Of a stretch of DNA of 64,000 nt, positions 46,011-54,923 are shown one piece after another (positions within the stretch are counted from its first letter, which is position 1; the number at the start of each line of letters is the position of its first letter). The position numbers were made by a program, and so were the translations under genes. The stretch comes from Pseudomonas sp. GD04091. Lineage in GTDB: Bacteria; Pseudomonadota; Gammaproteobacteria; Pseudomonadales; Pseudomonadaceae. The notes under the pieces were generated by a model. The model was not told where the DNA came from. It ran no database searches and was given only the letters and a program-made list of their open reading frames with translations. The stretch is from positions 102,631 through 166,630 of the forward strand of contig NZ_JAOEBG010000011.1 in NCBI RefSeq assembly GCF_029836165.1. Reading direction: 5' to 3'.

Positions 46011-48460
46011 GGCAGGATCTCCTGTGGTTGGTCAGCGAGGGAATCCGGCGCGAGGCCGGGGAACGAGGGCAGCAGGTCAGCCGCCCAATCGAGGCCGCGA
46101 TGGCGCAGCCAGGCACCCGCGAAGCCGGGCGTGCCGGCGTCCAGCAGCACGCGGTCTATGTCGCGCTGGTCTTGCGGCGTGGAAGCGCCCGCGAAGGCCA
46201 GCGTCGCCGCCCCCAGGTCGAGGTCGAACAGGCGGTTGCCGAGGCGGGATTGGTAGTAGTAGTCGCGCTTGGGTTGCGCGGTGGCGACGATCTCGATCTG
46301 GCGCGAGTTCAACCCGAAGCCCTCGTAGATCGTGCGAATCTGCGGCTCGGTCGCCTGCGGGTTCGGCAGGAAGATGCGGCTTGCGCAGCTCTCGATGATT
46401 GCGGGCGCGATGCTCGAATCCTTAATGTCCGCGAGCGACTGCGTGGCGAAGATCACCGACACGTTTTTCTTGCGCAGCGTCTTGAGCCACTGGCGGATGC
46501 GCGCGGCAAACACCGGGTCATCCAGGAACAGCCACGCTTCATCGAGGATCAGCATCGTGGGCGCACCGTCAAAGCGTTCGTCAAAGCGCGCAAAGAGGTA
46601 ATGCAGCACGGCCATGACGGCGGCCTTGCTGTGCATCAGCTCCTCCATCTCGAAACCCTGCACGTCCGCCATGCCCAGCCGGTCGTGGTCGGCATCCAGC
46701 AGCTTGCCGTGCGCGCCGCCCAGCACATAGGGCGCGAGCGCCTGGCGCAGCGCGTTCGATTGCAGCAGCACCGACAGGCCGGTCATCGTGCGCTGCTCGA
46801 CGGGCGCACCGGCCAAGCTGCCCAGCGCCGACCAGATGGCGGCTTTCTCGTCCGGGCCGACTGCTACGCCTTCATGCAGCAAACGGCCTTCGATCCATTC
46901 GGCGGCCCAGGTGCGGTAGCCTTCGCGGTCAATGCGGGCGAGCGGCTGGAAGGCGATTTCGCCGTCCGTGCCCAAGTCGTAGTGCTCGCCGCCAAGCCCG
47001 AGGATCGTGGCGCGCATCGAACGCCCCATATCGAACGCGAAGATGCGCGAGCCGAGGTAGCGGCGGAACTGCATCGCCAGCGTGGCGAGCAGCACTGACT
47101 TGCCCATGCCCGTCGGGCCGGCCACCAGCATGTGGCCCACGTCGCCATCGTGCGTGACCAAGCGAAACGGTGTGGCGCCATCGGTGCGCGTCACGATGAG
47201 AGGCGGGCCGTCCAGATGCGCGTTGCGCTCGGGGCCGGCCCACACGGCCGACACCGGCATCATGTGCGCCAGGTTCAGCGTCGAGACGATCGGCTGGCGC
47301 ACGTTGGCATAGGCGTTGCCGGGGAGCGAGGACAGCCACGCATCCACGGCATTGAGCGTTTCGGAGATGGTCACGAAGCCCCGGCCCTGGATGACGCGCT
47401 CCACCATGCGCAGCTTCTCGTCGGCTGCGGCCGGGTCGGCATCGAGCACCGTCACCGTGGCGGTGAGGTAGCCGAAGGCGACTTGATCACTGCCCAGCTC
47501 CTGCAACGCGGCATCGGCATCGGTCGCCTTGTTCGAGGCATCCGTGTCCACCAGCGGCGACTCCTGTTGGAAGATCGTTTCGCGCAGCAGCGCGATGACG
47601 TTCTTGCGCTTGGCGAACCACTGGCGGCGCAGGCGGGCGAGGTCTTTTTCCGCCTCGGATTTGTCCATGCAGAGGAAGCGCGTACTCCAGCGATACGCAA
47701 ATCCGAGGCGGTTGAGGTCGTCCAGAATCCCCGGCCAGGTCGAGGTCGGAAAGCCCCGCACCGACACCACGCGCAGGTGCCGGTCGCCCAGCATGGGGGC
47801 CAGGCCGCCAACCAGCGGCGAGTCGGCCAGCAGCGCGTCGATGTGGAAAGGCACCTCGGGCACACCGACGCGATAGCGTCGCGTCGAGATGGTCGCGTGC
47901 AGGTAGGTCAGGGTCTGCGCGTCATCGAGCCAGGCAATTTCCGGCATGACGCCATCGAGCTGGTCAAAGACCCGATCCGTTTCCGCGACGAAGGCTTGCA
48001 GCCGCTCGCGCCAGTCCACGCCATTCGTCGGCGTGTTCTCGTAGAGCATCTTGGCGGCACGAGCGCGCGATTCTTCAGGCGGCAGGTACACCAGCGTCAA
48101 GTGATAGCCGCTCTCGAAGTGATGGCCGGTGTCCTCGAAGGCCGAGCGGCGTTCTTCGTCCACCAGCCACGACAGCGCCTCCGGAAACTCTGAGTGCGGG
48201 TAGTCCGCGGCGGCGCTGCGTTCGGCCTCGATGAACAGCGCCCAGCCCGATCCCAGCCGGCGCAGCGCATTGTTCAAGCGGGCCGACGTGGCGATCAGCT
48301 CGCCTTGCGTGGCACTGTCGAGGTCAGGCCCGCGAAACCGGGCCGTGCGCTGGAAACTGCCGTCCTTGTTCAAGACGACACCCGGCGCGACGAGCCCGGC
48401 CCACGGCAGCCAATCGGCGAGCAAGGCCGGGCGCTGGCGGTATTCGGCGAGGTTCAGCAT
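46007..48460 (-). CDS. trbE: Conjugal transfer ATPase TrbE (VirB4-like)
   Basis: An 817-residue cytoplasmic/inner-membrane ATPase energising pilus assembly. Walker A 'AGPTGMGKSVLLATLA' is at about residues 440-455, Walker B 'PTMLILDEAWLFLDDP' at ~630-645, with the VirB4 N-terminal CagE domain before. Length matches Tn4371-family TrbE. It starts 12 bases after trbD and overlaps trbJ. Confidence 0.95.
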   Translation of the reverse strand: MLNLAEYRQRPALLADWLPWAGLVAPGVVLNKDGSFQRTARFRGPDLDSATQGELIATSARLNNALRRLGSGWALFIEAERSAAADYPHSEFPEALSWLVDEERRSAFEDTGHHFESGYHLTLVYLPPEESRARAAKMLYENTPTNGVDWRERLQAFVAETDRVFDQLDGVMPEIAWLDDAQTLTYLHATISTRRYRVGVPEVPFHIDALLADSPLVGGLAPMLGDRHLRVVSVRGFPTSTWPGILDDLNRLGFAYRWSTRFLCMDKSEAEKDLARLRRQWFAKRKNVIALLRETIFQQESPLVDTDASNKATDADAALQELGSDQVAFGYLTATVTVLDADPAAADEKLRMVERVIQGRGFVTISETLNAVDAWLSSLPGNAYANVRQPIVSTLNLAHMMPVSAVWAGPERNAHLDGPPLIVTRTDGATPFRLVTHDGDVGHMLVAGPTGMGKSVLLATLAMQFRRYLGSRIFAFDMGRSMRATILGLGGEHYDLGTDGEIAFQPLARIDREGYRTWAAEWIEGRLLHEGVAVGPDEKAAIWSALGSLAGAPVEQRTMTGLSVLLQSNALRQALAPYVLGGAHGKLLDADHDRLGMADVQGFEMEELMHSKAAVMAVLHYLFARFDERFDGAPTMLILDEAWLFLDDPVFAARIRQWLKTLRKKNVSVIFATQSLADIKDSSIAPAIIESCASRIFLPNPQATEPQIRTIYEGFGLNSRQIEIVATAQPKRDYYYQSRLGNRLFDLDLGAATLAFAGASTPQDQRDIDRVLLDAGTPGFAGAWLRHRGLDWAADLLPSFPGLAPDSLADQPQEILP

Positions 48461-48472
48461 GGCGGCGTCCCC

Positions 48473-48745
48473 TCACACGTCCAGCAGCGGGCGGTGCTTG
48501 ATGTGCCGGGCGAACACGGCCATGAACTGCGGATCGACGCGCGCACCCCATACCGCCAGCGAATGGCCGACGATCCAGAGCACCACGCCAGGAATCCACA
48601 GTTGCAGGCCCAGCCCGACGGCGGCGGCCAGCGTGCCGTTGGCAATCGCCACGGTGCGCGGTGCGCCGCCCAGCAAGATCGGCTCGGTGAGCGAGCGATG
48701 CAAAGGCACCTCGAACCCGGCCGCGAAGCTATCCGGGCCGCTCAT
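48473..48745 (-). CDS. trbD: Conjugal transfer protein TrbD (VirB3-like)
   Basis: A 90-residue inner-membrane protein with one or two helices at ~35-65 (GTLAAAVGLGLQLWIPGVVLWIVG region) and the VirB3 N-terminal pattern 'GFEVPLHRSLTEPILLGG'. Start at ATG 48745, overlapping trbC by 4 bases; longer upstream frames cross trbC and trbB. Confidence 0.92.
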   Translation of the reverse strand: MSGPDSFAAGFEVPLHRSLTEPILLGGAPRTVAIANGTLAAAVGLGLQLWIPGVVLWIVGHSLAVWGARVDPQFMAVFARHIKHRPLLDV

Positions 48746-49125
48746 ACGACAGCCCCGCCCGAGAACGAAAAGAACGACAGGAAGAAGCTCGAAGCCGCGA
48801 ACGCGATGGACAGGCCGAACACGATCTGGATCAGCTTGCGAAAGCCGCCCGACGTGTCGCCGAAGGCGAGCGCGAGGCCCGTGGCAATGATGATGATGAC
48901 CGCGACGATGCGCGCCACCGGCCCCTGAATCGACTCCAAGATCGACTGCAACGGGCCTTCCCAGGGCATCGAGGAACCAGCGGCCTGCGCGGTGCCAGCC
49001 AGGAACAGCAACAGCGCGGCCAGCAGCAGCCCTCGCCCCGCAGGGCGGGCCAGGCAGCGCAGCCGTGCAAGGCGCAAAGCCGGATTTACGGAAACACGGA
49101 AAGCAGGAATGGTCATCTGCGTCAT
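48742..49125 (-). CDS. trbC: Conjugal transfer pilin TrbC (VirB2-like)
   Basis: A 127-residue pilin precursor: long signal peptide with cleavage near AQA (~residue 48), then two hydrophobic helices separated by a short loop ('RIVAVIIIIATGLALAFG' and 'IVFGLSIAFAASSFF'). Overlaps trbB by 4 bases. Confidence 0.92.
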   Translation of the reverse strand: MTQMTIPAFRVSVNPALRLARLRCLARPAGRGLLLAALLLFLAGTAQAAGSSMPWEGPLQSILESIQGPVARIVAVIIIIATGLALAFGDTSGGFRKLIQIVFGLSIAFAASSFFLSFFSFSGGAVV

Positions 49126-50174
49126 AGCAGTTCTCCAGGTTGGTCAGGGGACGAGGAAGTCGCCGCAGCGGGTGCGGCATCAGGGATCGGCGGCAGCTCG
49201 GGAAACGGCGTTTCCAGCGCGTCCACCAGTTGGTAGCCCACGCCGTCGAAGCCGACGATGCGGGCGATGTTCTCGATGCGGCGCTTGCGTCCGCGCCCGG
49301 CGATCTGGATCACCACGTTGACCGCCTCGGCGATCAGCGCACGCGGCGGATTCACCGCCACTTCGAGAATCAGTTGCTCCAGGCGCAGCAACGCGCCCAG
49401 CGCGGAGCCGGCGTGGATCGTGGCGACGCCGCCGGGGTGGCCGGTGCCCCACACCTTGATGAGATCCAGCGCCTCGGCACCGCGTACCTCGCCGACGACG
49501 ACGCGATCAGGTCGCAGGCGCATGGACGAGCGCACCAGCTCGGTCATGGACACCACGCCGGAGCGCGTGCGCAGCGGAACGTGGTCGCGGGCCGCGCATT
49601 GCAGCTCCACCGTGTCTTCGAGCACCAGCACGCGGTCGCCCGTGGCAGCTATCTCGGCCAGCAGCGCGTTCGCCAAGGTCGTCTTGCCGCTGCTGGTGGC
49701 CCCCGCGATCAGGACGTTCTGGCGCTCGCGCACGGCGCGCACCAAAAAGCCCGCCTGGGCGGCGGTCATCATTCCGTCCACGACGTACCGCTCCAGCGGG
49801 ATCACGCCGATGGCGCGCTTGCGCAGCGCGAAGGCCGGCCCCGGCGCGGCTGGCGGCAGGATGCCCTCGAAGCGTTCACCGGTTTCGGGCAGTTCGGCGG
49901 ACAGCAGCGGCTGGCCGCGATGCACCTCCGCGCCGACGTGGGCCGCGACCAGGCGGATGATTCGCTCGCCATCGGCTTCGGGCAGCTCCACGCCCATAGG
50001 CGCGCGGCCCGACGACAGGCGATCCACCCAAAGGGTGCGGTCAGGGTTGAGCATGATTTCCACCACGTCGGGGTCTTCGAGCGCGGTGGCGATCAGCGGC
50101 CCCATTGCCGTGCGCAGCATCTGGATGCGCCGGTCGAGCGACGTGGCACTCATGGATTGGGAAACGGCGCTCAT
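49122..50174 (-). CDS. trbB: Conjugal transfer ATPase TrbB (VirB11-like)
   Basis: A 350-residue hexameric ATPase of the secretion-motor family. Walker A 'GATSSGKT' is at residues 158-165, Asp box 'VLVLEDTVELQC' at ~185, Walker B region 'VVVGEVRGAEALD' ~222-234, and His box 'GHPGGVATIHAGS' ~240-253. Overlaps the CopG-like gene by 4 bases. Confidence 0.95.
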   Translation of the reverse strand: MSAVSQSMSATSLDRRIQMLRTAMGPLIATALEDPDVVEIMLNPDRTLWVDRLSSGRAPMGVELPEADGERIIRLVAAHVGAEVHRGQPLLSAELPETGERFEGILPPAAPGPAFALRKRAIGVIPLERYVVDGMMTAAQAGFLVRAVRERQNVLIAGATSSGKTTLANALLAEIAATGDRVLVLEDTVELQCAARDHVPLRTRSGVVSMTELVRSSMRLRPDRVVVGEVRGAEALDLIKVWGTGHPGGVATIHAGSALGALLRLEQLILEVAVNPPRALIAEAVNVVIQIAGRGRKRRIENIARIVGFDGVGYQLVDALETPFPELPPIPDAAPAAATSSSPDQPGELL

Positions 50175-50635
50175 GACGCACGCTCCTGCGCATCGGCGGC
50201 TGCCGCCGCGTCCTCCATCCGCACCGAATCGGGATGCAATTCCTCCACCACGTCGCGCACCAGGCTGCGCCCACGCATCAGGTGGCGGCCAAGCTGCTCG
50301 GTGAACTGCTCGAAACGCGCCTTGCCCAAGGCGCGGGCCGCCTCTTGGTGCGCCTCGGGAACCGGCGTGCTGACGGTCAGGTAGTAGCGGATGAACAGCG
50401 CCAGCGTCTCGATGGCGATGCTCTGGTCGCGCTCCATTCGCTCGGCCTGGCGCGAGAGGCGATCAAGGCGCTTGGCGATGGCCGCCTCGCGCTGGTCGGC
50501 CGCGTCCGGCGACAGCCAGGACGCCAAGGCAGCGGCGACGATGCTGGACTTGGACACGCCTTTCTTGGCGGCCAGTTCATCGAGCCGCTGGGCGTGCTCG
50601 GGCTGGATAAAGAGGTTCAGGCGATAGTGGCTCAT
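50171..50635 (-). CDS. CopG/ribbon-helix-helix family protein
   Basis: A 154-residue protein with an N-terminal ribbon-helix-helix (residues 1-45, 'YRLNLFIQPEHAQRLDELAAKKGVSKSSIVAAAL' as two helices) and a helical C-terminus. Found between traG and trbB in Tn4371-like elements; probably an operon repressor or accessory protein. Overlaps both neighbours by 4 bases, so it is co-translated. Confidence 0.88.
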   Translation of the reverse strand: MSHYRLNLFIQPEHAQRLDELAAKKGVSKSSIVAAALASWLSPDAADQREAAIAKRLDRLSRQAERMERDQSIAIETLALFIRYYLTVSTPVPEAHQEAARALGKARFEQFTEQLGRHLMRGRSLVRDVVEELHPDSVRMEDAAAAADAQERAS

Positions 50636-52635
50636 AGCTCGATTCCGTCGTTGGGGTCGAGGGACGCCAGCCGGGCCGTGCGCTGCATGGCCGGATCAAG
50701 CTGGCGAGGAAGGGGAAGCGGCAGGTCGTCGTCGTCATCGAGCAGGCCGAGGTCGGCCGCGGGCGCGGCCAGCTCGGGGTCGTAGGCGACGGCCTCAGTT
50801 AGCTCGGGCTGACGGCGCGGGCCGCCGTCGTCGGCCGACGCCCGGAAGCCTTCGGCGGCATCGGCCGCAGGCGCGGCAGGCACGGCAGGAATCGCCAGGC
50901 CACTCCAGTCGTCGGGGCGCAGTGGCGGCGCGTCGGCGTACCGGCCGTCCGCCAGCTCGGGCGGCGGCAGCACGCGCTGCTTGAAATTGGCGTCGGCGTA
51001 GTAGCGCAGCTTCCGGGCCTTGATCGGCGCCATGCTGGACACCATCACTACGGCATCGTCCGGCGGAAGCTGCATCACCTCGCCCGGCGTCAGCAGCGGG
51101 CGGGCCGTCTCCTGGCGCGACACCATGAGGTGGCCCAGCCACGGCGCGAGCCGGTGGCCCGCGTAGTTGCGTTGCGCGCGCAGCTCGGTCGCAGTGCCCA
51201 GCGTCTCGGAAATGCGCTTGGCGGTGCGTTCGTCGTTGGTGGCGAACGTCACCCTGACGTGGCAGTTGTCGAGAATGGAATGGTTCTGTCCATACGCCTT
51301 GTCGATCTGGTTGAGTGACTGCGCGATGAGGAAGCTGCGGATGCCGTAGCCCGCCATGAAGGCCAAGGCTGTCTCGAAGAAGTCGAGCCGCCCCAGGGCC
51401 GGGAACTCGTCGAGCATCAGCAGCAGCTTGTGGCGGCGTTCGATGCCGTCGCTGCCGTCCAGCGATTCGGTGAGGCGTCGCCCGATCTGGTTGAGGATCA
51501 GGCGGATGAGCGGTTTGGTGCGCGATATGTCCGAAGGCGGCACCACCAGGTACAGCGACACCGGATGCTCGGCCGCGATCAGGTCGGCGATGCGCCAGTC
51601 ACAGCGCGAGGTGACTTCGGCCACCGTGGGATCGCGATACAGGCCGAGGAACGACATGGCGGTGCTTAACACGCCGGAACGCTCGTTGTCCGACTTGTTG
51701 AGCACTTCACGCGCCGCCGACGCGACTACCGGATGCGGCCCCTCGCCCAAGTGGGGCGTGGTCATCATTCGATGCAAGGTCAGCTCGAACGGGCTGGCCG
51801 GGTCGCTGAGGAAGTTGGCGACGCCGCGCAGCGTCTTGTCTTCGCCCGCGTAGAGCACATGCAGGATCGCGCCGACCAGCAGCGCGTGGCTGGTCTTTTC
51901 CCAATGGTTGCGCTTCTCCAGCGCGCCTTCGGGATCGACCAGAATGTCCGCGATGTTCTGCACGTCGCGCACTTCATGCGCGCCGCGCCGCACCTCCAGC
52001 AGCGGGTTGTAGGCCGCCGACTTCGCATCCGTGGGGTTGAACAGCAGGCAATGCGAGAAGCGCGAGCGCCAGCCTGCGGTGATCTGCCAGTTCTCGCCCT
52101 TGATGTCGTGGATGACGGCGGACGCGGGCCAAGAAAGCAGCGTCGGCACCACCAGGCCGACGCCCTTGCCCGAGCGCGTGGGTGCGAACGTCAGGACATG
52201 CTCTGGCCCCTCATGGCGCAGGTACTGGCGGTCGTGCTGGCCGAGGAACACGCCCTCTGGCTGCGTGAGGCCCGCCTTGCGAATGTCATGCGCGTTCGCC
52301 CAGCGGGCCGATCCGTAGGTCGTGACAAGGCGTGCCTGCCGCGAGCGCCAGACCGACATGGCAATGGCGACGGCCACGGCGACCATGCCACTGCTGCCAG
52401 CGATGGCTCCGCCGGTGTCGAAGATTTCCGGGGTATAGGCGCCGTAAGAAAACCACCACTCAAACAGCTTCCACGGGTGATAGATCGGCGTGCCAAGAAG
52501 ATCGAACCAGGGCGAGCCAAGGCGTACTTGATAGCCAAGGGCTGCTGCTGTCCATTGTGTGGCACCCCACACTCCGGCGATCACGATGCCGAATACCACG
52601 GCGATCTGACCGAACAGCACGTTCGTCCCTTGCAT
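50632..52635 (-). CDS. traG: Type IV coupling protein TraG (VirD4-like)
   Basis: A 667-residue inner-membrane ATPase that delivers the relaxosome to the channel. Two N-terminal helices (~8-28 and ~78-96), Walker A 'APTRSGKG' at residues 151-158, and Walker B 'LLLMLDEFPALGRLDF' at ~403-418 are seen. C-terminal ~120 residues are acidic and Pro/Ala-rich. 235 bases (52636-52870) without a gene separate it from the upstream lipoprotein gene; nothing clear was found in them. Confidence 0.95.
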   Translation of the reverse strand: MQGTNVLFGQIAVVFGIVIAGVWGATQWTAAALGYQVRLGSPWFDLLGTPIYHPWKLFEWWFSYGAYTPEIFDTGGAIAGSSGMVAVAVAIAMSVWRSRQARLVTTYGSARWANAHDIRKAGLTQPEGVFLGQHDRQYLRHEGPEHVLTFAPTRSGKGVGLVVPTLLSWPASAVIHDIKGENWQITAGWRSRFSHCLLFNPTDAKSAAYNPLLEVRRGAHEVRDVQNIADILVDPEGALEKRNHWEKTSHALLVGAILHVLYAGEDKTLRGVANFLSDPASPFELTLHRMMTTPHLGEGPHPVVASAAREVLNKSDNERSGVLSTAMSFLGLYRDPTVAEVTSRCDWRIADLIAAEHPVSLYLVVPPSDISRTKPLIRLILNQIGRRLTESLDGSDGIERRHKLLLMLDEFPALGRLDFFETALAFMAGYGIRSFLIAQSLNQIDKAYGQNHSILDNCHVRVTFATNDERTAKRISETLGTATELRAQRNYAGHRLAPWLGHLMVSRQETARPLLTPGEVMQLPPDDAVVMVSSMAPIKARKLRYYADANFKQRVLPPPELADGRYADAPPLRPDDWSGLAIPAVPAAPAADAAEGFRASADDGGPRRQPELTEAVAYDPELAAPAADLGLLDDDDDLPLPLPRQLDPAMQRTARLASLDPNDGIEL

Positions 52636-52870
52636 GACCTGGCCTCCGATTTCTCCTGCGCCGATTCCTCATGGAAAAAGCGGCACAAGGACGTGCCGGA
52701 GGCGTCAGGATCGGTGCCGCGTCAGTGCCGGTCAAAGACCGTTTTAAGCAGAAAGATCGAGCAAAAAGAAAGAATTAGCGCGGTGGCGAGCCAACGAAAA
52801 ACGTCGCAAGCGCAGGCGCGTTGCGGCGTGTCGGTCAGGAAATCCAATATTCGTGGCGAAGCGGCCACGA

Positions 52871-53149
52871 TCAAAACTTAGGCGGCTCCTTCGGCGGTGT
52901 GTAGGGCGTTTCCCCGTCGCCATAGAACCGCTTGCGCGTGGCCTCGGCCACCCGGTTGCACAACACGTCGCCCAGCTTGGGGCGGTCGGTCTTGCACTGC
53001 TGGCGCAGTTCCTTGAGCCGTTCGGGGTTGGCCGCCAGCTCTTCCACTGTCGGGATGTTGGCTGCGGAACCGGCGGACTTCTGTGGCCCATCGGACTGGC
53101 CGCAGGCAGTCAACACGGCAACCAGCAAGAATGGGATGATCTTCTTCAT
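52871..53149 (-). CDS. EexN-family entry-exclusion lipoprotein
   Basis: A 92-residue lipoprotein with lipobox 'LTAC' (Cys ~16) and a mature domain of the EexN type (ELAANPERLKELRQQC.. LGDVLCNRVAEATRKRFYG). It shares the layout and motifs of the TrbK-like protein at 44988, so the element carries two related exclusion lipoproteins. The C-terminal 'RKRFYGDGETPYTPP' resembles the end of TrbJ. Its start overlaps the LysR gene by 4 bases. Confidence 0.87.
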   Translation of the reverse strand: MKKIIPFLLVAVLTACGQSDGPQKSAGSAANIPTVEELAANPERLKELRQQCKTDRPKLGDVLCNRVAEATRKRFYGDGETPYTPPKEPPKF

Positions 53150-54090
53150 GGCGTCAGTTCCTCCGGGTGATCGGGATTACGGCCTCGTATGGGCCTGGGG
53201 GTTTCCGGCTGTTCGATGGCCTGTGCGCGCTCAATAAACCGCGCCAACTCGTCGGACGGATCTCCGTCCAGCCGCAACAGATAGGTCGTGAGGGGCGACA
53301 CGCGCGAAGCTAGCGGCCGGGCCACTACACCCGGCTCACGGCTGGCGGCAATGTGTGCACTGCCTGCTAGGCCGAGCGCAAAACCGGCCGAGACTAGGGC
53401 CATCATCAGGTCGGTGGACGAAACCCTCTCTGCAATCAGTGGCTCCACATCCGCACGGCGCAACACCCGTTCAACTTGCTTGGCATGGCCCTCACATGCC
53501 TGTGGATCGCACAGAACCAGTGGATAGCGAAGCAACTCATCCAAGGGGATGCGCTTGTGGGCCAGAAGCGGATGCCGAGCTGGCACGGCCACCATCAGCG
53601 CATCGCTCCATGCGGGCGTGGCGACGATACCGTCGCCCACTTCGTCGGATTGAGCAAACCCTACGTCATACAGATCGCTATGCAGCCCCTTGATCTGTTG
53701 CGATAGGGGCACCTCGAAGAACCGGATTTCGACCTCGGGTTCTTCCTGGCGGCAAAGTACGAGCAACGCAGAAAGGCGCGACGGCGTGATGCCGTCGGAC
53801 AATGCCACGCGCAACTGGCCATGAAAACCGTTTGCTGCCGCTTTCACGCTATCGCGTGCCTGCTCCAAGGCGGAGAGCACGCGGCGCACGTGCTCCAGAA
53901 ACAGCTCGCCCGCACGGGTCAGCCGAGTGCTGCGCGTGGTGCGGGCAAACAGCATCACGCCCAGTTCTTCTTCCAGTTCCTTGATGGCCCGTGACAGTGG
54001 AGACTGCTCGATGTGCAGCCGCTCGGCAGCGCGGGCGAAATGGAGTTCCTCAGCAACCGCAATGAAGCAGCGCAAGTGACGAAGTTCCAT
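53146..54090 (-). CDS. LysR-family regulator at the head of the transfer operon (TraR-like)
   Basis: A 314-residue LysR regulator with N-terminal helix-turn-helix (residues 1-60, 'FARAAERLHIEQSPLSRAIKELEEELGV') and a full effector domain. In Tn4371-like elements a LysR gene (traR) lies just before traG and is thought to govern transfer; this gene holds that place. It overlaps the exclusion lipoprotein gene by 4 bases, so regulator and lipoprotein are translated together. A near-consensus promoter lies at 54184-54211. Effector unknown. Confidence 0.88.
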   Translation of the reverse strand: MELRHLRCFIAVAEELHFARAAERLHIEQSPLSRAIKELEEELGVMLFARTTRSTRLTRAGELFLEHVRRVLSALEQARDSVKAAANGFHGQLRVALSDGITPSRLSALLVLCRQEEPEVEIRFFEVPLSQQIKGLHSDLYDVGFAQSDEVGDGIVATPAWSDALMVAVPARHPLLAHKRIPLDELLRYPLVLCDPQACEGHAKQVERVLRRADVEPLIAERVSSTDLMMALVSAGFALGLAGSAHIAASREPGVVARPLASRVSPLTTYLLRLDGDPSDELARFIERAQAIEQPETPRPIRGRNPDHPEELTP

Positions 54091-54183
54091 AGTCTTGTCC
54101 TTCCATGATCCATGTTGATTCGGGGGACGAGATGCACGCCTGCTGTAGCACCAGTCGAGCTGAGGCCAAATATTGAATAAACA

Positions 54184-54211
54184 ATTATACATGTGTTCAT
54201 ATATTAGTCAA
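54184..54211 (-). promoter_or_regulatory. Near-consensus sigma-70 promoter of the LysR/transfer operon
   Basis: On the minus strand TTGACT (54206-54211) and a perfect TATAAT (54184-54189) are 16 bases apart, 94 bases before the LysR start, in an AT-rich island of otherwise GC-rich DNA. The spacer holds ATGAACACATGT, a partial dyad that could bind a regulator. Confidence 0.7.
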
Positions 54212-54315
54212 AGAAGCCTGCACCGTGCCGTGGTGATGTTCGATTGTGAGGAGATGAATGGTGCAAGCTGCACGAGGGCCAATGGGCATCGTGGAGGCCG
54301 CTTGCCAAAATAGTG

Positions 54316-54334
54316 CGAGCCCCACCGGGGCTCG
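54316..54334 (-). terminator. Hairpin after the hpd fragment
   Basis: CGAGCCCC/GGGGCTCG stem of 8 bp with a 3-base loop, followed on the minus strand by TATTTT. It lies 43 bases past the hpd stop and is probably that gene's original terminator, carried along with the fragment. Confidence 0.7.
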
Positions 54335-54376
54335 CGAGATGCGGAAGGTGCTATGCCTTCAGGGGGAAAGCCCGAA

Positions 54377-54535
54377 TCAGGCTGGGTTGATTTCCAGCGC
54401 GCCGCGGTTGATCTGGTCGCGCTCCATCGACTCGAACAAGGCACCGAAGTTACCTTCGCCGAAGCCCTCGCGGTAGTTGCCCTTGCGCTCGATGAACTCG
54501 AAGAACACCGGGCCGAGCAGCGGCTCGGAGAAGAT
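54377..54535 (-). pseudogene. hpd: 3' fragment of 4-hydroxyphenylpyruvate dioxygenase
   Basis: Minus-strand translation gives '[20 protein letters not shown]' and then '[18 protein letters not shown]', ending in TGA at 54377. This is the highly conserved C-terminal helix region of HPPD, including the iron-ligand Glu in 'FFEFIERKG'. Only about 50 codons remain; everything before 'IFSE' is missing and the upstream codons do not continue the family. It abuts the truncated Lrp/AsnC gene on the other strand at about 54535. Not functional. Confidence 0.87.
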
Positions 54536-54866
54536 CGGCCTCACGCTCACGGCCTACCTGAACGTGCGTCTCGAAAAGCACTCCGACTCGCACAAGCGCA
54601 ATCCCATGGACGTGTTCCGCGCGTCGGTCCAGAAATGGCCGGAGGTCGTGGAATGCCATGCGCTGACCGGCGACATGGACTATCTGCTGCGGGTGGTCGT
54701 CAGGAACATGGCTCACTACTCTCGCTTCGTGCTCGACACGCTGCTCAAGCACCCCAGCGTGCAGGACTGCAAGACAAGCTTCGTGCTGGATCGGGTAAAG
54801 AGCACCACGGCCTTGCCCTATGAGCATTCGGCCGATTGGTGTAGCGGGGATGCAAATAGCGCTTGA
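54536..54866 (+). pseudogene. 3' fragment of an Lrp/AsnC-family regulator
   Basis: Plus-strand translation from the junction reads '[20 protein letters not shown]' and then 'FRASVQKWPEVVECHALTGD', ending with TGA at 54864-54866. This is the ligand-binding RAM domain of an Lrp/AsnC regulator; the N-terminal helix-turn-helix is absent. It faces the hpd fragment as if the two genes were once divergent neighbours and their 5' halves were deleted. The nearest upstream ATG (54477) lies inside antisense hpd sequence. The -35 of the copper-chaperone promoter overlaps its stop codon. Confidence 0.82.
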
Positions 54867-54893
54867 CCTTCCAACCGTGGCAAGGACCAGACT
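54863..54893 (+). promoter_or_regulatory. CueR-type promoter of the copper-chaperone gene
   Basis: TTGACC (54863-54868), a 19-base spacer containing the dyad CCTTCC..GGCAAGG, and CAGACT (54888-54893). MerR-family activators need such a long spacer. CTTGACCTT is shared with the promoters at 59549-59579 and 63796-63826. Confidence 0.75.
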
Positions 54894-54923
54894 TCAAACA
54901 CCCCAACCCGAAAGGAGTTTTCC

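Noticed and set aside
54477..54866. An apparently complete 129-codon Lrp/AsnC gene with ATG at 54477
   Set aside because: The first ~20 codons are antisense hpd sequence and no DNA-binding domain is present, so it is a fragment.
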